From assembly GCA_948514425.1 (NCBI GenBank), contig CAOQYN010000011.1, positions 1 to 24,313 on the forward strand: DNA of 24,313 nucleotides, given 5' to 3'. Below, piece after piece: positions 14,187-22,168 of this stretch. The notes under the pieces are model-generated. The model worked only from the letters and a program-made list of their open reading frames with translations, made no database searches and was not told the DNA's origin. Within the stretch, counting starts at the first letter, position 1. Each line of letters begins with the position of its first letter. The position numbers and the translations under genes were made by a program. Source of the DNA: an uncultured Candidatus Saccharibacteria bacterium (lineage in GTDB: Bacteria > Patescibacteriota > Saccharimonadia > Saccharimonadales > Saccharimonadaceae).

Positions 14187-14474
14187 ATGGAAGTTAATCA
14201 GGAAACGATCCATCACCTCGCCAAGTTATCCAATTTTGCTCTTACCGCCTCGGAGACAGCGCGACTGGTGACGGATATTAAAGAAATTGTGGGCTACATT
14301 TCGCAACTCGACCAGCTCGAAACTGATGGGGTAGAGCCGACTTATCAAGTTTTCGAAATGGAAAACGTCTGGCGTCCAGACGAAATTCTGCCTCAGGAAG
14401 CAGACCGTGAAGCACTACTTGCGCTCACGGCTGAGACGCGTGATTATCAAATTAAAGTTCCAAAGGTGCTATAG
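14187..14474 (+). CDS. gatC: Asp/Glu-tRNA amidotransferase subunit C
   Basis: 95 residues, the normal size. GatC wraps around GatA and joins it to GatB in the amidotransferase that converts Glu-tRNA(Gln) to Gln-tRNA(Gln) and/or Asp-tRNA(Asn) to Asn-tRNA(Asn). Family features: ETIHHLAKLSNFALTASE at the N-terminus, IVGYISQLDQLETDGVEPTY in the middle and WRPDE followed by LPQ. The ATG at 14187 has no Shine-Dalgarno sequence, only AT-rich sequence with a TATAAT just upstream, so translation may be leaderless or coupled to the preceding gene. gatA begins 3 nt after its stop. Confidence 0.93.
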   Translation: MEVNQETIHHLAKLSNFALTASETARLVTDIKEIVGYISQLDQLETDGVEPTYQVFEMENVWRPDEILPQEADREALLALTAETRDYQIKVPKVL

Positions 14475-14477
14475 ACT

Positions 14478-15857
14478 ATGAAAGTTGCAAATCAAACGCA
14501 AAGCGCCGTCGAACTAGTTCGCGCGGCTCTAGAAAAAGCACACCAGTATCAAGCTGAATATCACGTTTTTAATTGGATTAACGACGATGCCATCAAAAAA
14601 GCCGAAGCGATTGATCGTAAAATCGCCCAAGGTGAACCCGTCGGGCGTCTTGCAGGCGTACCTTATGCTCTCAAAGATAATTTCTTGAGCCCAGAAGGAG
14701 AAACGACGGCCTCAGCTCTGATTTTAGAGGGATTCCAGAGTCCGGTTACAGCGACTGCTGTACGCAAGCTTGAAGCCGAGGGCGCAATCATGATCGGGCG
14801 AACCAATCTCGATGCATTCGCACATGGCTCTAGTACCGAAAACTCATATTACGGTCCAACCAAAAACTCTAAAGATACAACGCGTGTTGCTGGCGGCTCA
14901 AGCGGCGGTAGTGCCGTAGCGGTTGCACTTGACATTGTGCCTTTCGCACTTGGCACGGACACTGGTGGTTCAATTCGCCAGCCAGCCAGCTTTAATGGCA
15001 TCTATGGCCTCAAGCCAACTTACGGAGCGATTAGCCGCTATGGAGTTGTTGCGATGGCGAGCAGTACGGACTGTATTGGATTCTTTGCGCGCGAAGCAAT
15101 GGACCTAGATTTACTTATGGGGGTGGTTGCGGGACAAGACAAAAACGACATGACAACTCTGCCCAATTTTTATGCAGAGAGCGAAATTAAAACTATCAAA
15201 AAAGTTGGCGTTATCAAAGACTTTAACAACGAAGCTGTTAATAGCGAAATTCGAGCAGCGTTGCAACAAAAAATTGAGACCTTAAAACACCAAGGCTGCG
15301 AGATTGTTGAGCTCAACATGCCAGCGCTAAAGTATGCGCTTGCGGCCTACTACATCATTGTTCCAGCCGAAGTCTCTAGTAATCTTTCGCGACATGACGG
15401 CATTCGTTATGGCTATCGCAGCGCAAAATCGCAAAATCTGAGTGAACTTTATGAGAATACTCGTAATGAGGGTTTCATGCCCGAAAACAAACGCCGAATT
15501 ATGATTGGTAATTTCGTACTATCGAGTGGATTTTATGATGCCTACTACCTCAAAGCCGCCAAAGCGCGCACTCTGATTATAAACGAGTACGCAAAAGCTT
15601 TTGAACAGTGCGACGTTCTCTTGACGCCAGTCGCTCCAAATCCTGCCTTTAAGCTTGGCGAGAAAGTCAACGATCCGGTAGCTATGTATCTCGAAGATGT
15701 CATGAGTGTACCGCTCAATCTTGCTGGACTCCCTGGTCTAGCTATACCTGTTGGCAAGACTAATAGCGGCCTCGATCTTGGGCTTCAGCTCGTAGGACCA
15801 CGCCGCAGCGAGCGCACTTTGATTAATTTTACTAAAACTCTGGAGGAAACAGCATGA
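14478..15857 (+). CDS. gatA: Asp/Glu-tRNA amidotransferase subunit A
   Basis: 459 residues. Amidase-signature enzyme that releases ammonia from glutamine (or asparagine) for the transamidation in GatB. The Ser-cisSer-Lys triad is intact: K66 in YALKDN, S141 in GGSSGGS, and the nucleophile S165 in DTGGSIRQPA, with the usual 24-residue distance between the serines. Further matches are GRTNLDAFAHGSSTENS and YGLKPTYGAISRYGVV. The stop TGA overlaps the next gene's ATG (ATGA), which implies translational coupling. A separate gatA/B pair with gatC implies that this organism lacks GlnRS and/or AsnRS, or uses the indirect route for one amide amino acid. Confidence 0.96.
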   Translation: MKVANQTQSAVELVRAALEKAHQYQAEYHVFNWINDDAIKKAEAIDRKIAQGEPVGRLAGVPYALKDNFLSPEGETTASALILEGFQSPVTATAVRKLEAEGAIMIGRTNLDAFAHGSSTENSYYGPTKNSKDTTRVAGGSSGGSAVAVALDIVPFALGTDTGGSIRQPASFNGIYGLKPTYGAISRYGVVAMASSTDCIGFFAREAMDLDLLMGVVAGQDKNDMTTLPNFYAESEIKTIKKVGVIKDFNNEAVNSEIRAALQQKIETLKHQGCEIVELNMPALKYALAAYYIIVPAEVSSNLSRHDGIRYGYRSAKSQNLSELYENTRNEGFMPENKRRIMIGNFVLSSGFYDAYYLKAAKARTLIINEYAKAFEQCDVLLTPVAPNPAFKLGEKVNDPVAMYLEDVMSVPLNLAGLPGLAIPVGKTNSGLDLGLQLVGPRRSERTLINFTKTLEETA

Positions 15858-16273
15858 ATTCGTCATTGATCTTTTTAGTCATCGCCATCATTGCCGTCGG
15901 GCTACTGGCACTGATTGCTATTACTTTGACTGGAAAACATAGCTATACTTTTGATGTCGAGGAATACCAAACCCGTTGGCTTAAGGTTGAGAATAGTCTT
16001 GTAAAAGATGATCCGCGGACTTACAGCATGGCTGTAATTGACGGCGATAAGTTACTCGACAAAGCGCTGAATGAAATGGGTCTACCTGGAAAGACTATGG
16101 GTGAAAGACTAAAACGTGTTACCGATAAATTTGAAAAACCAAACGCTGTTTGGTCAGCGCATAAGCTACGCAATCAAATCGCTCACGAGCCAGGATTTGA
16201 AGCTGAATACGCTCAGGCTAGTCGCGCGCTTGCTGCTTTCCGTCAAGCGTTAAAAGATTTAGGAGCAATTTAG
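15854..16273 (+). CDS. Membrane-anchored HEPN-like protein in the gat operon
   Basis: 139 residues. The N-terminus is a single hydrophobic segment (about residues 5-26, LIFLVIAIIAVGLLALIAIT) without a cleavage site, so the rest probably faces the cytoplasm. The soluble part is all helical in appearance and ends in HKLRNQIAHEPGFEAEY. R106-N-Q-I-A-H111 fits the R-x4-H motif of HEPN proteins, many of which are RNases or toxins. Upstream, YSMAVIDGDKLLDKALNEMG resembles the first helices of small HEPN-like domains. The gene overlaps gatA by 4 nt and ends 1 nt before gatB, so it is tightly coupled with them. Role unknown. The HEPN reading rests on one motif and helical character; a structural rather than catalytic role is equally possible. 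Confidence 0.75.
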   Translation: MNSSLIFLVIAIIAVGLLALIAITLTGKHSYTFDVEEYQTRWLKVENSLVKDDPRTYSMAVIDGDKLLDKALNEMGLPGKTMGERLKRVTDKFEKPNAVWSAHKLRNQIAHEPGFEAEYAQASRALAAFRQALKDLGAI

Positions 16274-16274
16274 T

Positions 16275-17696
16275 ATGACGAAATACATTCCTACGATTGG
16301 TGTTGAGTGCCATGTTCAGCTTTGCACGAAAACCAAACTATTCTCCGAAGTCGACAATGACGCCAGGCTCAAACAGCCAAATAGCTGTGTCTCGCCAGTT
16401 GACTATGGCTTGCCTGGCATGCTTCCAAGATTGAATGGCGAAGCAATAAAATTTGCAATTCGCGCTGGTTTGGCACTCAATGCAAAAATCAATCTCGAAT
16501 CACGATTTGATCGCAAACACTATTATTACCCCGACTTACCAAAAGGTTATCAGATTACTCAGATGTTTCATCCAATTATTGGTGAGGGGTATGTTGAACT
16601 ACCAAATGGCCACAAAGTGCGCATTGAACATGCCCATCTCGAAGAAGATGCTGGAAAATCTAGCCACGAAAGTAGCTATTCCCTAGTCGACCTCAATCGC
16701 GCTGGCACACCTCTGGTCGAGATCGTGTCGCAGCCCGACATTCATAGCGCCGCTGAAGCGCGCGATTACGCCAAAGAACTTTGGCGTGTCATGACCTATG
16801 CCGGAGTAACTTACGGTGACTTATATAATGGCAATATGCGCTTTGACGTCAATATCAGTGTTGCACCAGAAGACAGTACGGAGCTTGGTACGCGCACCGA
16901 AATGAAAAACCTCAACTCATTTCGTAGTGTTGAGCGGGCTGTTGAGTATGAAATCAAACGTCAAACTAAGCTTCTCGAAAAAGGTGAGGCAGTTATTCAA
17001 GAAACACGCGGCTGGAACGAAGCAACTGGCGAGACAACTGGTCAACGCAGCAAGGAAGATGCCAAAGATTATCGCTATATGCCCGAACCCGACATACCTC
17101 CCATTTGCTTAGATTCAGCCGACGTTGAAGCTGAAGCTGCCAATCTCCCTAAAATGCCAAGTTGGTATCGCCAAAAATTCAATAACGTATTGAGTCAAGA
17201 TTTAGTCGAAGTTCTCCTCGACTATCCAAATCTAATGGCAAAACTAGCCGAACTGGAGGGGAACCAGGCAGCAACCAAAAAAGTCGCCAACCTCTTTAGC
17301 TCCGTTCTGTTGGCCGAAGAAAACACTAGCTTACTGAATGACAAACTACCAACCAAGGAACAACTTATCACATTGGTTGAAATGAACGACAATAATGAAT
17401 TGTCGAGTACCGCGACCAAAGAGGTTTTCATCAAATTCTTTGACCCCGAAATGCACTACAAAGAGACTCGCACCATCGCCAAAGAACTCAGCGTCATCCA
17501 AGAGAATGACCTTGGCGCGCTTGAAGAAATTGTCAATACCGTTCTCGAAAAACCCGAAACCCAGAAGGCTCAGAGTGATTTTAGGGCTGGACAAGAAAAA
17601 GTTCTCGGTTTCTTAGTTGGGCAAGTCATGAAAGAGTCCAAAGGTAAAGCTAACCCCAGCGCTGTACAAAAAATCTTGCGAGAAAAACTTCGCTGA
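16275..17696 (+). CDS. gatB: Asp/Glu-tRNA amidotransferase subunit B
   Basis: 473 residues, normal length. GatB binds the misacylated tRNA, activates the side-chain carboxylate with ATP and performs the amide transfer with ammonia from GatA. Landmarks: IGVECHVQLCTKTKLFS at the N-terminus (most homologues have GLEIHVQL), DRKHYYYPDLPKGYQITQ, HLEEDAGKSSH, LVDLNRAGTPLVEIVSQPD, and GNMRFDVNISV followed by RTEMKNLNSFRSVERAVEYE. The C-terminal half is the helical plus YqeY-like tail ending FLVGQVMKESKGKANP. GGAG in the preceding gene's end serves as ribosome binding site. Its stop TGA shares one base with the ATG of the helicase gene. Confidence 0.96.
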   Translation: MTKYIPTIGVECHVQLCTKTKLFSEVDNDARLKQPNSCVSPVDYGLPGMLPRLNGEAIKFAIRAGLALNAKINLESRFDRKHYYYPDLPKGYQITQMFHPIIGEGYVELPNGHKVRIEHAHLEEDAGKSSHESSYSLVDLNRAGTPLVEIVSQPDIHSAAEARDYAKELWRVMTYAGVTYGDLYNGNMRFDVNISVAPEDSTELGTRTEMKNLNSFRSVERAVEYEIKRQTKLLEKGEAVIQETRGWNEATGETTGQRSKEDAKDYRYMPEPDIPPICLDSADVEAEAANLPKMPSWYRQKFNNVLSQDLVEVLLDYPNLMAKLAELEGNQAATKKVANLFSSVLLAEENTSLLNDKLPTKEQLITLVEMNDNNELSSTATKEVFIKFFDPEMHYKETRTIAKELSVIQENDLGALEEIVNTVLEKPETQKAQSDFRAGQEKVLGFLVGQVMKESKGKANPSAVQKILREKLR

Positions 17697-19363
17697 TGTC
17701 GATCTGCCGTCGACAAAGTGACGGTAGTTTCCCAGAAAATGATTATGCCATTCTCGATACACAAAAGTGGTTCGCTGCGCATGTCACGCTTGACGGTAAA
17801 CCCTATACTTTAGACGAAGACCAAGTTCGCGCCGTGATCGACAACCATAAAAATACTTTAGTTACGGCTCGCGCTGGCTCAGGCAAAACTCGTGTCATTG
17901 TCGCCAAAGTCGCTTACTTAGTTGCGCAGAAGCACGTCTCATTCCATGAAATTGCAGTTTTTATGTTTAATCGCACTGCGGCTGCCGAAGTGAACCAACG
18001 CATTCGCGATGTCAAAATCGACGGTCAGGCTCTCGTTTCGGATGAGGAGATTATTTCAGTTGCTTCTACTTTTCATAAATACGCTCTCGATATTGTCAAA
18101 CTAGTTGATGGGCAGCCGAAAATCTTAGACGAAAGCGCACATAGTGATATCATTCTCGCCGCATTTCATAAAGCACTTAAATCATCGACAATCAAGCTCA
18201 ATCGCTCTGAAGCTCGTGACCTATTTGGGCTGGCCAACAATTTCATTGCGCGTGCCGGACAGAAATTCCCAGGGTACTCCAGCCTTACTCAGCTTGAAAC
18301 TGCTATTCAGACCTACTGCAAAACCGCATCCGATCCTAAATTGTGCTTTTATCACGAATTCTGTTTCCAAGTTTACGCTGATTATTTATCCCAAATCCGA
18401 CCACCAGTCATTAATTTTAACCTTCTCATGGCTCGAGCTGCTGAAATTCTGACCAATAGTCATAATTCTCAATTACTTACCTATATTCGCCAGTTACAAT
18501 ACGTCATGATAGACGAGTATCAAGATTTCTCCTATCTCTTTTTGATGCTCACGCACGCCATTCGTGGTCTCGCACCAGCCGCCAAGCTTTTTGCTGTAGG
18601 TGATGACTGGCAAGCCATCAACCGTTTCGCTGGTTCTGATGTTGACTATTTTCTCAAATTTTCAAAATTCTTTCCTGAGGATACATGTCAAATCGCGCTC
18701 GCCACGAATTACCGTAGTGCTCAGAAAATCGTAGTGTATGCTAATCACTATATGCTGACGCATTACGATCCAGAGGCACTTCCAGCACGAGCTTTTAGTC
18801 AGCATCGTGGCAAAATCAAAAGCATCAATCTCGCCAAGCTACGATTTGACGCCACCGATATCAAAGAAGACGGGCTCGGCGATGGTCGATTCCAGCAGAT
18901 ACTAGCACAAACAGCAAAAGTTCCCGCGCCAAAGATCGCCATCGCTGCTGCTAAATTACTAAAACAAGTTTTCAAAATTATCAAACATCATCGCCATTCC
19001 GAAATCATGCTCCTCCATCGACACAACTTTACCACTTTCGACGGAATTACCTTGGAAAGTCTCTACCTCGCGCTTAAGACTATAGCTGTCAATGAAGGTG
19101 TTATGACTGCCATCGAGTTCGAAGAGCAAATACGTTGTATGACCATGCACAAATCCAAAGGTCTAGAAGCAGAAATCGTTGTTTTATTAGAAATGGATTC
19201 TGAGGTTATTAAATCGCATCATCCTCATTCTGCCATTTTTCAGATTTTTGGCGACACTCTCGAAGTTGAATCCGCCGACCAAGATCGCCTAATCTATGTT
19301 GCGCTCACTCGCGCTAAGCGTCAACTCTACCTCTTAACAAAAGATAAGCCTGCTCTCTTCTAA
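17696..19363 (+). CDS. UvrD/Rep-family SF1A DNA helicase
   Basis: 555 residues, shorter than UvrD, Rep or PcrA (about 670-720) but with the full motif set: Q-motif LDEDQ (39-43), Walker A TARAGSGKT (57-65), Ia MFNRTAAAEV, II IDEYQD (D273-E274), III GDDWQAINRFAGSD (about 302), IV TNYRSA (337-342), V MTMHKSKGLEAEIV (from 482) and VI RLIYVALTRAKR (from 531). It ends right after motif VI, so the C-terminal RNA polymerase or partner-binding tail is missing; the 1B and 2B subdomains are reduced. YVALTRAK and HKSKGLE are typical of the family. No nuclease domain is present. It overlaps gatB by one base and is presumably co-transcribed with the gat genes, although no functional link is known. Likely roles: DNA repair or removal of DNA-bound proteins. 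Confidence 0.9.
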   Translation: MSICRRQSDGSFPENDYAILDTQKWFAAHVTLDGKPYTLDEDQVRAVIDNHKNTLVTARAGSGKTRVIVAKVAYLVAQKHVSFHEIAVFMFNRTAAAEVNQRIRDVKIDGQALVSDEEIISVASTFHKYALDIVKLVDGQPKILDESAHSDIILAAFHKALKSSTIKLNRSEARDLFGLANNFIARAGQKFPGYSSLTQLETAIQTYCKTASDPKLCFYHEFCFQVYADYLSQIRPPVINFNLLMARAAEILTNSHNSQLLTYIRQLQYVMIDEYQDFSYLFLMLTHAIRGLAPAAKLFAVGDDWQAINRFAGSDVDYFLKFSKFFPEDTCQIALATNYRSAQKIVVYANHYMLTHYDPEALPARAFSQHRGKIKSINLAKLRFDATDIKEDGLGDGRFQQILAQTAKVPAPKIAIAAAKLLKQVFKIIKHHRHSEIMLLHRHNFTTFDGITLESLYLALKTIAVNEGVMTAIEFEEQIRCMTMHKSKGLEAEIVVLLEMDSEVIKSHHPHSAIFQIFGDTLEVESADQDRLIYVALTRAKRQLYLLTKDKPALF

Positions 19364-21999
19364 TGAGCTGGATGCCGAATTTCGCCATCAATTCGCCCAC
19401 GCAATGTATTTTCATTCCGTGGTTCCAGTAATAGCGCCAACTCATGAAACAAGTTGCCAGATTGTAGTAGCATTCCACTATCTTTTCTTCCTTCGTCCTG
19501 ATACTTCCGTTCCAATCTCCCTAATTTATCCGCTTCACGCTCAAACAACCGCCAATAATGCGCTTTCAAATCGTCTAGATTATCCATCCTAACATTTTGA
19601 AACCTGCTCCAAAAGATTTCAAATTCTTCTAGATTAAATTTACTATCCCCGCTGCCAGTTAGCTCCTGAAACTTTACTATTTCTTTGAACCCTTCATCAT
19701 AAGGTAATTCCAGTCTCTCTCGTTCTGTGACATTTCTCAAAGCATATGTCGCCGCTCGCTCCGCAAAAGTAATCGCTTCAATCCGTACTGGATCAAGGCC
19801 ATACTTTCCTTGATGCTCAATTATCCATGCATTCGTATACGTTACTAAATTTGTCACACTTTGCCAATCCGCACGCATTGAACCGTTTTCTGGATTACGT
19901 CGTAACCCTACCTCTTCCATCAATTCCCGCCAAACAAAATCGTCTACCTCTGGTGCCTTCACCAAATTTATATCTGTATTATCCACCAGTCTGCGTAACA
20001 CCTCTATAGCTGGAATGTTATAAGTGCGCGAAGCTGCATTGTCATCCCACACCTCCCCTCGTATTACTTTTTCATAATTTTCTAGATCGAAAACCATTCT
20101 TGTTAAATCTCCAAAACGCCCCCTCACTTCACCAATTATGCTCATCAAGTGCATTTTTGCATCCTCCATACCGCCAGTCTCGCGTGCTTCGTAATAGTTC
20201 AACATTGCTGCTAGCAGATCATGTGCTTTCGGATCTTCGTCATGTATAAAACCGTGATCTGGGACCAAAACACCCTCAATTGCTAAAGCATCCACTCGGT
20301 TCTGTTCTAGTCGATTCGCATCACTAAAAGGCAATTCGCGTCGCGAAAGTAGCAAGCGATTCAGATTTAGGGGTGTGACCCTTGACATTAGGCAATCAAA
20401 ATCGTATTCCCTATACTTCTCCTCTCCCCTAAGATTAGTATTGCGCAACAGACTCCCCAAACGGGCGTCATCTTGCTCTATCATCGGTGCAAAGTCATTC
20501 CATAGATAATCCATCAGGTCATCCGGCATGCCCTCTATCATAACCATTTCTACTATCTTAGTTTTCTCACTGAAGTGCAATTTCTGCGTCCGCCCTAAGA
20601 AAGGTATCAGTTTGGTTCCGAGTTTCTGAATTGTATCCCCAAGCCACTCTTCATGATCAAGACGTTTGTATTGCTGAAAATCCTCACGTACCAACGTCCA
20701 AGCCAAATCACTAATAATTCCACTTCCCATTACATCCGATTTTTGCTGGAGTGCAAAGGGCAAAATCTTTTCATTCACGTCTGCCAAAACGCCTTTTCGT
20801 GTTTCGTAATCCGTATCTACTTCGATAACTTGAGTATAAAGGCGGTTCTTGATTGAATTAATCTCCGGATCTTCAGCATATAAGCCTGGCAGTATTTCCT
20901 GTATGGTAAAATCCAAGGCTTCTTTTTGCGTCGTCTTGTTATATCTGACCGCACTTATCAGTTGCGAACGTAGTGCTACTGTTTTTTCATCTTCATCAAG
21001 CAGCGGCAAAATCTCACTTATAAATTTAGTGTTGGCTTCCTTTCCAAAACCGCAAATTTCCACAAAATCATCCAGAGACTTCTCCTGGTCCCTCTTTATT
21101 CTTTCAGAACGATTAGATTTCATGACTTCACGATTCATGCTCGCCGCATTGTAGAGATCTCCACAGTCTAAGTTCCCCATCCGCGAATGAATAAAAGTGC
21201 GCATAGCGCGATCGTCATCCTCAACGCTCTCACGATACAATTTTGCCAAATCTCGCAACCCATCATCATTGCTATACCTAGCTGGCTTATAAGTATTTAT
21301 CAACGTCGACAAGAATAACTTTTTCTCAAAATTATCTTGCCCTCCACTTTTATGTATTATTTTATGCCCTAATATCTTTGTCAAAAAAGGCCTGATTAGA
21401 CCTTGTGGCTTTTGCATAGCCTCCTGCTTCGGCATTAGCCCTAGTTCATTTTTCGCTATATCAAAAGAGTGCTTGATCTCATCTATTTCGTTTTCGCTTC
21501 GCACGAAAATATCCGAATTACGCAACATAAAACCATCATCCCCAAACGTGTCATATATTTCTCCTAACATCTCTAGAGATTCATCGCTCCGCTGTAACTC
21601 TACAGGCTCTCGGTGCATCCCGTTGTCACTATAAAACCCAGCCTCAAGCATCATAGGGTTTAGCGATAGATCTGGACGTCTTTGTTTTAGATCTTGTAGC
21701 TGCGCAAAAAGCTTCGGTGCTATATCATACAAACGCTGTATCCCTCTATCCAACTTTCGATACTCTTTATCAGTCAGTTTTATTGGTTGATGTTCTATCT
21801 TCGACGCTTGGATATTATTTACCAATTCTGATTGTACGCCAACCAGCTGCTCATCCTTTTGCATATTATGAGAGTTGATCTCGCCTGCACTATCATCCAT
21901 CTTGACCTCATCTTTTAGCCGACTCCATGCATCATTTGCATCTACCCCAGCTTGTTTCATCTGCTCGCCTGTCCGCACCGTGCCCATTTTCTCCATCAT
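19360..21999 (-). CDS. Large hypothetical protein, 879 residues
   Basis: I do not recognise this protein. It is soluble, strongly charged (rich in Asp, Glu, Arg, Leu), mostly helical in appearance, with no signal peptide, membrane segment or nucleotide-binding motif. The first about 65 residues (MKQAGVDANDAWSRLKDE ... MQKDEQLV) look disordered. No catalytic motif could be picked out. Similar large, lineage-specific helical proteins are common in reduced CPR genomes. Its 3' end overlaps the convergent helicase gene by 4 nt and there is no terminator between them. The ATG-ATG start at 21999 has no Shine-Dalgarno site: an extended -10 lies only 6 nt upstream, so the mRNA is probably leaderless. 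An ATG at codon 5, three bases after GGAG, is a less likely alternative. Confidence 0.75.
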   Translation of the reverse strand: MMEKMGTVRTGEQMKQAGVDANDAWSRLKDEVKMDDSAGEINSHNMQKDEQLVGVQSELVNNIQASKIEHQPIKLTDKEYRKLDRGIQRLYDIAPKLFAQLQDLKQRRPDLSLNPMMLEAGFYSDNGMHREPVELQRSDESLEMLGEIYDTFGDDGFMLRNSDIFVRSENEIDEIKHSFDIAKNELGLMPKQEAMQKPQGLIRPFLTKILGHKIIHKSGGQDNFEKKLFLSTLINTYKPARYSNDDGLRDLAKLYRESVEDDDRAMRTFIHSRMGNLDCGDLYNAASMNREVMKSNRSERIKRDQEKSLDDFVEICGFGKEANTKFISEILPLLDEDEKTVALRSQLISAVRYNKTTQKEALDFTIQEILPGLYAEDPEINSIKNRLYTQVIEVDTDYETRKGVLADVNEKILPFALQQKSDVMGSGIISDLAWTLVREDFQQYKRLDHEEWLGDTIQKLGTKLIPFLGRTQKLHFSEKTKIVEMVMIEGMPDDLMDYLWNDFAPMIEQDDARLGSLLRNTNLRGEEKYREYDFDCLMSRVTPLNLNRLLLSRRELPFSDANRLEQNRVDALAIEGVLVPDHGFIHDEDPKAHDLLAAMLNYYEARETGGMEDAKMHLMSIIGEVRGRFGDLTRMVFDLENYEKVIRGEVWDDNAASRTYNIPAIEVLRRLVDNTDINLVKAPEVDDFVWRELMEEVGLRRNPENGSMRADWQSVTNLVTYTNAWIIEHQGKYGLDPVRIEAITFAERAATYALRNVTERERLELPYDEGFKEIVKFQELTGSGDSKFNLEEFEIFWSRFQNVRMDNLDDLKAHYWRLFEREADKLGRLERKYQDEGRKDSGMLLQSGNLFHELALLLEPRNENTLRGRIDGEIRHPAH

Positions 22000-22005
22000 A
22001 TTTTT

Positions 22006-22014
22006 ATTATAACA
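22006..22014 (-). promoter_or_regulatory. Extended -10 promoter with leaderless geometry
   Basis: Read on the minus strand: TGTTATAAT. Its end lies 6 nt before the first ATG of the 879-residue gene, so transcription should begin at or next to the A of ATG. No -35 is apparent at 17 nt. Confidence 0.55.
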
Positions 22015-22084
22015 TAATCTTTTTAGGAATGCATTCTTTCCTATAAAAAATCACCACAAACCTCTACCAGAAATTCAATTTTTA

Positions 22085-22093
22085 TGTTAAAAT
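22085..22093 (+). promoter_or_regulatory. Extended -10 promoter of fusA
   Basis: TGTTAAAAT fits TG-N-TAAAAT. The leader would be about 70 nt and contains AGAGAGGA (near 22140-22147), like the sequence before rpoB, and AAAAGGGA close to the ATG. Confidence 0.5.
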
Positions 22094-22168
22094 GTAGAAA
22101 AGTCTGTTTTTAATGTCTACAAGTTAATACTAAACTTGAGAGAGGAATAAATAAAAGGGAACTACCGT

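Noticed and set aside
14478..17696. UGA read as glycine, as in some CPR lineages
   Set aside because: TGA ends gatA and gatB exactly at the family's normal length and overlaps the next starts, and no long gene contains an in-frame TGA.
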